From Bacillota bacterium (GTDB lineage: Bacteria; Bacillota; Clostridia; Peptostreptococcales; Anaerovoracaceae), in contig JAEDMR010000060.1 of NCBI GenBank assembly GCA_016302925.1, forward strand, positions 1-10,404: DNA of 10,404 nucleotides. The letters run 5' to 3'. Below are positions 7,213 to 10,404 of the stretch, piece by piece. Under the pieces are notes generated by a model, which saw nothing but the letters and a program-made list of their open reading frames with translations, was not told where the DNA came from and did no database searches. The first letter of the stretch is position 1, and every line of letters starts with the position of its first letter. The position numbers and the translations under genes were made by a program.

Positions 7213-7548
7213 TTACATCACGGAAAACTTCCGGGTGGCATTCAGGTAGCGGGACAGCATGCCCAGATTGGCATAATAATAGGAAAACTTGTCCTTCTTT
7301 TTCACTTCCACCAGACCGGAGGACACCAGCTTCTTCACGTGCTGGCTGATGGTTGCCTGGGCGTAGTCGAAATGCTCCACCAGATCCTTGTTGCAGACGG
7401 TGACCATGGCCTTATTGGCCTGCATGATGTAGCGGAAAATCTTCACTCTCGCCGGGTGTGCCAGCGCGTCGGACACATTGGCAATGAGCAAAATCTCTTC
7501 TTCCGGCATGTTCTCGGTTGCTATCTCGGTTTCTTTTCTTAATCTCAT
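7213..7548 (-). CDS. ArsR/SmtB-type winged-helix transcriptional regulator
   Basis: The protein is 111 residues, a normal length for the family. The ArsR opening is clear (NVSDALAHPARVKIFRYIM, residues 24-42). The recognition helix is QATISQHVKKLVSSGLV (64-80), followed by a wing (VEVKKKDKFSYYY). The only cysteine is Cys52, so the CxC arsenic site and the two-cysteine persulfide switch are both absent, and it is likely to sense something other than classical thiophilic metals. ATG 7548 is the start: upstream TTG codons up to 7593 lie at or before the expected transcription start. A GGAAG sequence lies 11 nt upstream, a slightly long gap. The gene is divergent from the ThiF-like operon, with an unusual 500-nt gap, so regulation of that operon is possible but unproven. 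Confidence 0.88.
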   Translation of the reverse strand: MRLRKETEIATENMPEEEILLIANVSDALAHPARVKIFRYIMQANKAMVTVCNKDLVEHFDYAQATISQHVKKLVSSGLVEVKKKDKFSYYYANLGMLSRYLNATRKFSVM

Positions 7549-7596
7549 TGTATCGTTAACTTCCTTTTTCAATGTCTTCTTTTCTGTACCCAAGGT

Positions 7597-7625
7597 ATTA
7601 TACTATAAAAATCAAGGTTTGGGAA
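7597..7625 (-). promoter_or_regulatory. Candidate sigma-A promoter for the ArsR-type gene
   Basis: On the minus strand a perfect TATAAT (7602-7597) is preceded at 17 bp by TTCCCA (7625-7620), a moderate -35 match. Transcription would begin near 7590 and give a leader of about 40 nt to ATG 7548. Confidence 0.55.
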
Positions 7626-7666
7626 GATGGAGAATGTGGTGGAAATATTTCAGTGTAGAAAACTGG

Positions 7667-7961
7667 CAGCGACGCCCGAGTTCTTCCAGAGAAGCGGCGT
7701 GGTTAGTCCAATAAAACCCATATAAATCTAAAGAAAAATCGCAAAAAAGGTCGGGTGCACCCTTTGCAAAAAAGGAATAATTTTCCACAATTCCGTAATA
7801 ACTCATGACAAATCGGCATTTTTCCTACGATTTTCAAAGTTTTGCCATGTATGGCTGCATCGCACACAATATCACCCGACCCTTTTGGATATTTTTTGCT
7901 TGATTTGTATGGGTTTTGGATGAATTGCGTCTTTCACGGACGAAAACTCGGCCACCGCTGG
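7667..7961. repeat. Long imperfect inverted repeat in the gene-free region 7549-8075
   Basis: The 527 nt between the ArsR-type start and the ThiF-like start hold no gene I can support and are visibly richer in A+T than the flanking genes. Within them, 7667-7757 is the inverted counterpart of 7873-7961, with a 115-nt centre. By hand alignment the inner 45-48 nt of each arm match at about 80 percent, including CACCCGACC and TATGGGTTTT; the outer parts fall to about 50 percent but keep AACTCGG and CGCTG. The arms could fold into a long hairpin, or be the ends of a small non-autonomous mobile element, or two inverted copies of a dispersed repeat. No transposase or clear target duplication is visible. 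Short open frames over each arm are discussed under findings. Confidence 0.75.
7741..7775. repeat. Direct repeat flanking a palindrome
   Basis: GCAAAAAAGG occurs at 7741-7750 and again at 7766-7775, a 25-nt spacing. Between the copies is the perfect 10-bp palindrome GGGTGCACCC (7753-7762). This could be a protein-binding site or the boundary of the inverted-repeat element, since the inner end of the left arm lies here. Confidence 0.6.
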
Positions 7962-7986
7962 AATCACCGAAAAAAGAGTAGAAATG

Positions 7987-8021
7987 CCGGGTGCAAAAAT
8001 ATTTGCACCTGGTGTTTTTTT
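7987..8021 (+). terminator. Hairpin with T-run overlapping the ThiF-operon promoter; terminator or operator
   Basis: CCGGGTGCAAA (7987-7997) pairs with TTTGCACCTGG (8002-8012) through one G-U pair and a 4-nt loop. A T-rich tract (8015-8021) follows, as in an intrinsic terminator for a rightward transcript. As DNA, GGTGCAAA-4-TTTGCACC is a perfect inverted repeat that covers the -35 box of the next promoter, as an operator would. Confidence 0.6.
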
Positions 8022-8031
8022 GTGTTATACT
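8003..8031 (+). promoter_or_regulatory. Candidate promoter for the ThiF-rhodanese-regulator operon
   Basis: TTGCAC (8003-8008), a 17-bp spacer, then TATACT (8026-8031). The -35 is weak and lies inside the 3' arm of the hairpin at 7987-8012. Transcription would start about 40 nt before ATG 8076. I see no sigma-54 type GG-N10-GC element here. Confidence 0.5.
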
Positions 8032-8075
8032 AAGGGCGGAATAAAGGAATAAGCAAGAACAGAGGAGGCGAAGGT

Positions 8076-8885
8076 ATGGCATTTACAAGCGAGCAGCTGC
8101 AGCGCTATTCCCGGCATTTCGTGCTGCAGGAGATCGGTGTGGCAGGACAGAAGAAGCTTCTTTCTTCAAAGGTTCTGGTGATCGGCGCCGGTGCACTGGG
8201 ATCTGCGGCCATGATGTATCTGGCAGCAGCCGGCGTGGGCCGGATTGGAATTGCCGATGATGACCGGGTAGATCTATCGAACCTGCAGCGGCAGGTGATC
8301 CACAGTACGGAAACACTGGGAATGGAAAAAGTGGAAAGTGCGGCCGCGTTTATAAGCAGGCTCAATCCGGATGTGGAGACGGTTTTGTACCATGAAAGAA
8401 TGAACGCAGATAATATAGAAGAAACCATTGCAGACTACGACTTTATCATTGATGCCACGGATCGGTTCCCGTCGAAATTTCTCATCAATGACGCCTGTGT
8501 GCTGGCGGGCAAGCCATATGTGCATGCGGGAATCGTAAAATTCCAGGGACAGGTCATGACCTATGTCCCGGGGAATGGGCCGTGCCTGCGTTGCCTGCTG
8601 CCGGAGGTGCCGGAAGATGATGGGACGATGACCTGTGCGCAGGCAGGGGTGCTGGGTGCGGCTGTTGGGGTTCTTGGAAGCATACAGGCAGTAGAAGCAG
8701 TCAAGTATCTGCTGGGAATCGGACAGCTTCTGACCGGACGGGTACTGTATTTCGACGGACTGAACATGGAATTCCGTGAGATGGAGGCGGAGGCGGAAGC
8801 GGATTGCCCGGTCTGCGGCAGGCAGAAAACAATCTGCAGCGTAAAGGAAAACAGGGCGGATTATGAGGTACTGACATGTGGCTAG
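8076..8885 (+). CDS. ThiF/MoeB/HesA family E1-like adenylyltransferase
   Basis: The 269-residue enzyme should activate the C-terminal Gly-Gly of a small ubiquitin-like sulfur carrier (ThiS, MoaD or similar) by ATP-dependent adenylation. Visible features are the RYSRH lead (residues 10-14), the nucleotide loop VIGAGALGS (35-43), DDDRVDLSNLQRQ (61-73), DATDR (126-130), a cysteine at 187 in TMTCAQAGVLG, and a zinc site made by Cys170/Cys173 and Cys244/Cys247. It lacks the fused rhodanese domain of MOCS3-type enzymes, but a separate rhodanese gene overlaps its end by 10 nt. No ThiS or MoaD gene is in the window, so thiamine, molybdopterin or another sulfur pathway cannot be separated. AGGAGG lies 7 nt before the ATG. 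A short Glu-Ala repeat (237-242) precedes the last zinc pair. Confidence 0.93.
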   Translation: MAFTSEQLQRYSRHFVLQEIGVAGQKKLLSSKVLVIGAGALGSAAMMYLAAAGVGRIGIADDDRVDLSNLQRQVIHSTETLGMEKVESAAAFISRLNPDVETVLYHERMNADNIEETIADYDFIIDATDRFPSKFLINDACVLAGKPYVHAGIVKFQGQVMTYVPGNGPCLRCLLPEVPEDDGTMTCAQAGVLGAAVGVLGSIQAVEAVKYLLGIGQLLTGRVLYFDGLNMEFREMEAEAEADCPVCGRQKTICSVKENRADYEVLTCG

Positions 8886-9220
8886 AAGAGCGGGAAATGG
8901 ATATCTGCGAATATCTGAAGCACCCTTTTGAGAATGCACTTTTGCTGGATGTGCGCAGCAAGACCATGTTCTCTTTTGGAAGTCTGCCGGAAGCAGTGAA
9001 TCTGCCCATGGATGAGATCGGCAGGCTTTATGAGCTGCCCCGGGACAGAAAAATCTGTGTGTTCTGCCAAGCGGGGGAGATCAGCCGGCCGGTTACCGAG
9101 CTTCTGCTGGATGCAGGCTATGACGCATACCATCTGGCCGGCGGTTACCGGGAATACATACAGAAAGTCATCGGACCGACGTTGCATGAAGAGCCAACGG
9201 GGGAGGAGGCGTCCGAATGA
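8876..9220 (+). CDS. Single-domain rhodanese-like sulfurtransferase
   Basis: The 114-residue protein has one rhodanese domain: LLLDVRSKTMFSFGSLPEAV (residues 22-41), then the active-site loop CQAGEISR with catalytic Cys64, and HLAGGYREY (86-94). Such proteins carry a persulfide on the catalytic cysteine and pass sulfur to an acceptor, plausibly the carrier protein activated by the upstream E1-like enzyme. The start ATG 8876 overlaps the upstream gene by 10 nt and has GAGG 7 nt before it; ATG 8897 is a weaker alternative. The stop overlaps the next start (ATGA). The acidic tail (HEEPTGEEASE) contains the strong ribosome site of the next gene. Confidence 0.92.
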   Translation: MWLEEREMDICEYLKHPFENALLLDVRSKTMFSFGSLPEAVNLPMDEIGRLYELPRDRKICVFCQAGEISRPVTELLLDAGYDAYHLAGGYREYIQKVIGPTLHEEPTGEEASE

Positions 9221-10404
9221 AAGCGGAATATTATAAGAAGATCATTTACGAGCTGATTAACCTGGTGGACGAAGGCATCTATATCGTGGATAAAGAAGGA
9301 AAAGGCCTCTTCTATAACCACACCATGGCGGATCTGGAAAAGGTCAATGTGGAGGACGTGCTGGGAAAGAAGTTCCACGAGGCCTTCCCGGATTTTAATC
9401 TGGACGAGTCCACCATGTTCAAGGCGCTGAAAAAGAACGAATCCACCGTGCGGCAGCAGCAGACCTATAAAAACCTTTACGGAAAGGAGGTCACCACCAT
9501 CAACAGTACCCTGCCGGTCATTGTAGATGGAGAAACGGTGGCGGCCATTGAAGTGGCCAAGGACATCACCGATATCCGGCAGATGTCGGACAAGCTGATG
9601 GAACTGAGCGGGGAAGGAAGTCCCGCCAGAAAAGACGGGATCAAAAGGTATTCCTTCGATGATCTGTATGGAGAGAGCGAGAACTTTCTGGAAGTTGTGA
9701 ATCGGGCCAAGCGTGCAGCGGGCAATGATGCATCCGTCTTTATCTTCGGCGAGACAGGAACCGGAAAAGAACTGTTTGCCCAGAGTATTCATTATGCCGG
9801 TCCGCGAAAAGATAAACCGTTTCTGGCACAGAACTGTGCGGCTATTCCCGAGCCCCTGCTGGAGGGTATGCTTTTCGGCACGACCAAAGGCGGGTTCACC
9901 GGTGCGGTAGACCGGGCCGGGCTCTTCGAGCAGGCAAACGGCGGAACGCTTCTGCTGGACGAGATCAGTGCAATGCCATATGACCTGCAGAGCAAGCTTT
10001 TGCGAGTGCTGCAAGAAAACTATATCCGACGGGTAGGGGGCACGAAGGACATTCCGGTGGATGTGCGGATCATCGCCACGGTCAATGAATCTCCAGAGGA
10101 TCTGATGGCTCACGGGAAGCTGCGAAAAGACCTGTACTACCGTCTCAACGTGGTGAATATCTCCATCCCGCCGCTGCGGGAACGTGCGGGAGACATCATT
10201 GTGCTGGCCGAGCGGTTTCTGGAAAAACACAATAAAAGATTTGGCAAGGAAATCTGGATGATCTCCGACGGAGCGGCCAGAAAGCTGCGAAGCTATGAGT
10301 ATCCCGGGAACGTGCGGGAATTGGAAAACATCATTGAACAGGCTGTTTCCATGGCGGACCGGGAGCATGTACTGACAGAAAAACTGCTGATCATGCCGGG
10401 CAGT
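9217..10404 (+). CDS. PAS-domain sigma-54-dependent transcriptional activator, 3' end outside window
   Basis: The frame is open from ATG 9217 to the last base (396 codons) and is cut before the expected Fis-type helix-turn-helix. Residues 15-120 form a PAS-like sensor (LVDEGIYIVDKEGKGLFYNH). The AAA+ domain that remodels sigma-54 RNA polymerase follows: Walker A GETGTGKE (178-185), the L1 loop GGFTGA (225-230), Walker B GGTLLLDEI (242-250), the RKDLYYRLNVV segment with candidate arginine fingers (303-313), and YPGNVRELEN (362-371). The layout resembles RocR-type activators of Firmicutes, which often control amino-acid or carbon catabolism. GGGGGAGGAGG (9199-9209) precedes the ATG, and the start overlaps the rhodanese stop. 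Its target may lie downstream of the window. Confidence 0.94.
   Translation, partial: MKAEYYKKIIYELINLVDEGIYIVDKEGKGLFYNHTMADLEKVNVEDVLGKKFHEAFPDFNLDESTMFKALKKNESTVRQQQTYKNLYGKEVTTINSTLPVIVDGETVAAIEVAKDITDIRQMSDKLMELSGEGSPARKDGIKRYSFDDLYGESENFLEVVNRAKRAAGNDASVFIFGETGTGKELFAQSIHYAGPRKDKPFLAQNCAAIPEPLLEGMLFGTTKGGFTGAVDRAGLFEQANGGTLLLDEISAMPYDLQSKLLRVLQENYIRRVGGTKDIPVDVRIIATVNESPEDLMAHGKLRKDLYYRLNVVNISIPPLRERAGDIIVLAERFLEKHNKRFGKEIWMISDGAARKLRSYEYPGNVRELENIIEQAVSMADREHVLTEKLLIMPGS

Noticed and set aside
7612..7806. A 64-codon minus-strand frame over the left arm as a real gene
   Set aside because: It runs into the promoter of the ArsR-type gene and shows no convincing ribosome site; reported only as part of the repeat.
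7842..8033. A 63-codon plus-strand frame over the right arm of the inverted repeat as a real gene
   Set aside because: It has no good ribosome site, and it runs through the hairpin and promoter of the next operon. It is kept only as a peptide-similarity observation.
8032..8075. A TPP or molybdenum-cofactor riboswitch before the ThiF-like gene
   Set aside because: The leader is about 40 nt, and I find no TPP-type CTGAGA element or multi-stem architecture here or in the preceding gap.
8784..8801. A short tandem GAGGCG repeat in the ThiF-like gene
   Set aside because: Only three units, one of them altered (GAAGCG); it encodes an acidic Glu-Ala linker and is unlikely to be more than chance codon reuse.
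9145..10368. A 407-codon open frame on the minus strand opposite the sigma-54 activator
   Set aside because: It has no recognisable domain, and the plus-strand protein has complete AAA+ motifs. It is a shadow of biased codon use.

Overview
The window reads as a chromosomal segment of an anaerobic low-to-mid GC Firmicute, most likely a clostridial lineage. The grounds are strong AGGAGG-type ribosome sites, sigma-A-like promoters, an iron-sulfur aldo/keto reductase, an ECF-type S component, a PAS/sigma-54 regulator of the kind common in Clostridia, and the WalJ-RlmH neighbourhood known from Firmicutes. I cannot name the genus. Eleven protein genes are supported, plus promoters, terminators and one unusual AT-rich intergenic region. 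I see no rRNA, tRNA, CRISPR array, transposase or known riboswitch.

Layout. 64-1413 (+) is a MATE-family efflux protein. It converges on rnhA (1441-1995, -) across a shared bidirectional terminator. The gap 1996-2217 holds two divergent sigma-A promoters. The rightward one drives a compact five-gene run: a two-cluster Fe-S aldo/keto reductase variant (2218-3378), a WalJ/YycJ-like metallo-beta-lactamase-fold protein (3375-4187), rlmH (4193-4672), pgeF (4700-5536) and a DUF1653 protein (5537-5797). A separate promoter then precedes an ECF transporter S component (5876-6403) whose stop overlaps the start of an amidohydrolase-2 family enzyme (6400-7119). A bidirectional terminator follows, shared with a leftward ArsR-type regulator (7213-7548).

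The region 7549-8075 has no convincing gene. It contains a long imperfect inverted repeat (arms of about 90 nt, 115-nt centre), a 25-nt-spaced direct repeat around a perfect palindrome, and a strong hairpin that overlaps the promoter of the next operon. That operon is translationally coupled throughout: an E1-like ThiF/MoeB/HesA adenylyltransferase (8076-8885), a single-domain rhodanese (8876-9220) and a PAS plus AAA+ sigma-54 activator (9217 to the window end, cut before its DNA-binding domain).

The first operon mixes ribosome maturation (RlmH), envelope maintenance (PgeF, WalJ) and an uncharacterised redox protein. The ECF-amidohydrolase pair looks like uptake plus hydrolysis of one small molecule. 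The last operon looks like sulfur activation and transfer, with a regulator encoded in the same transcript. The most unusual parts are the inverted-repeat region, whose two arms also encode similar peptides, and the reductase, which keeps only half of the usual catalytic tetrad.
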